Assembly (NCBI RefSeq): GCF_001577835.2
Contig: NC_029521.1
Span: 7,368,255-7,432,254 of the forward strand
Origin: Coturnix japonica
Lineage: Eukaryota; Chordata; Aves; Galliformes; Phasianidae
Direction: 5' to 3'
Length of the DNA: 64,000 bases
The translations under genes and the position numbers were made by a program. Numbering within the stretch: position 1 is the stretch's first letter; each line of letters starts with the position of its first letter. This document shows positions 63,299 through 64,000 of this stretch, piece after piece. Under the pieces are notes generated by a model that was not told the origin of the DNA, did not search any database, and worked only from the letters and a program-made list of their open reading frames with translations.

Positions 63299-64000
63299 GT
63301 AGGTATGAAGTGCTGCCAAGGTATGTTGTCTCTTTATGTTGTTTTGTAGCTTTTATTGGGTAATGTGTATTTCTTGCCCACAGTTACCAGTGTCTGTCAG
63401 TTTATACCTCCCTCTCCGTCTGTCTTTTTTGCTTCCAAGGCTCATCAGGAACCCAGGGACCATCTGTATTGCTTCTAACCTCTTGCAGATGCAATTTGTC
63501 CCTTACCAGAACCTGTTATATGACCAAGTTTTTCTGACTTTCAGGTTCTTGGCTTTCAGATGGTCAGATCTGAGCTGTCAAGTTCTGTTTCAAATAATAT
63601 CACTGCTTTCATTCATCACTATTAATCAATTTTTCCTAAAGTGCCACTTGTAATGACAGAAATGCAGGGCTGTAATTTTAGTTAGATATTGACAGTGGGA
63701 GACACAAAGCATAACTAATGTTTGTTCTGATGTCATACAATGTTTTAAGAAATAGGAACTGAGATTTTCCTGTATTAAAAGTCGAGCTCTTCATTAAAGA
63801 AACCAATAATTTCATTTTCCATTTCAAGTGCAGTTTTTCTTTATATATCAGTATTTACCTTAGTCGCTGAAAATGTAGGTCTAAAATGACACTTAACAAA
63901 GAGAAGTGCTTACTCAGCATCTGTTTTTCTTGCTTTTGTTGTGGTTGTATTTCAAACCGAGGGCAGCATTGATGTAATGACAAAGTGTGCATCTGTAGGT
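63299..64000 (+). other. SLC22A15L: SLC22A15-like intron 8 (partial)
   Basis: Intronic sequence to the right edge. No block resembling the next expected segment (TM10, with a GKLTISAAFNIVYIYTSEL-like motif in SLC22A15) was found. The window ends ...ctgtaggt, which could by chance look like an acceptor. Confidence 0.75.

Noticed and set aside
63985-64000. Possible exon 9 acceptor (ctgtag/gt) of the SLC22A15-like gene at the right edge
   Set aside because: Phase would fit, but there is no pyrimidine tract and only two bases follow, so it cannot be supported.
1-64000. CRISPR arrays, operons, endogenous retroviruses or LTR pairs
   Set aside because: No spaced direct repeats, long terminal repeats or retroviral protein-like frames were seen; the recognised mobile elements are CR1 tails only.

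Overview
The window looks like nuclear DNA from a bird, most likely a chicken-like galliform. The signs are short degenerate CR1 LINE tails, compact vertebrate introns and CpG-island promoters. It also carries the JMJD1C-REEP3 head-to-head gene pair known from vertebrates. The species call is inference; no sequence here fixes it. Nothing bacterial, viral or CRISPR-like was seen, and I found no tRNA or rRNA gene.

Layout. Positions 1-3156 hold the 5' end of JMJD1C on the minus strand: first coding exon at 3007-3156, then intron 1 running off the left edge. A CpG island surrounds that exon (about 2400-3870). Positions 3157-16724 are a gene-free interval between the two divergent genes, with one old CR1 fragment and a few simple repeats. 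REEP3 lies on the plus strand in eight coding exons from 16725 to 49601. They give a 255-residue protein, the same length as I recall for human REEP3. Intron 1 is about 15.3 kb. Intron 7 uses a GC-AG splice pair. The REEP3 3' UTR probably runs to a canonical AATAAA at 53311. A new CpG island starts only about 0.3 kb further on.

From 53974 to the right edge lies the first part of a major facilitator gene of the SLC22 family, plus strand, eight coding exons seen (368 full codons). It resembles SLC22A15 but is clearly diverged from it, so I treat it as a SLC22A15-like paralogue. Its last exons are outside the window.

The three genes do not form a pathway. JMJD1C is a chromatin regulator, REEP3 shapes the ER and keeps it off mitotic chromosomes, and the SLC22 protein is a plasma-membrane type transporter. 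What links them is position: a divergent JMJD1C/REEP3 pair, and a tight tandem REEP3 to SLC22A15-like junction. I did not find a convincing new biological system. The best leads are the SLC22A15-like gene in this location, the GC-AG intron with a possible alternative REEP3 C-terminus, a 190-bp AT-rich quasi-palindrome at the left edge, and an unidentified protein-like fossil inside REEP3 intron 1.
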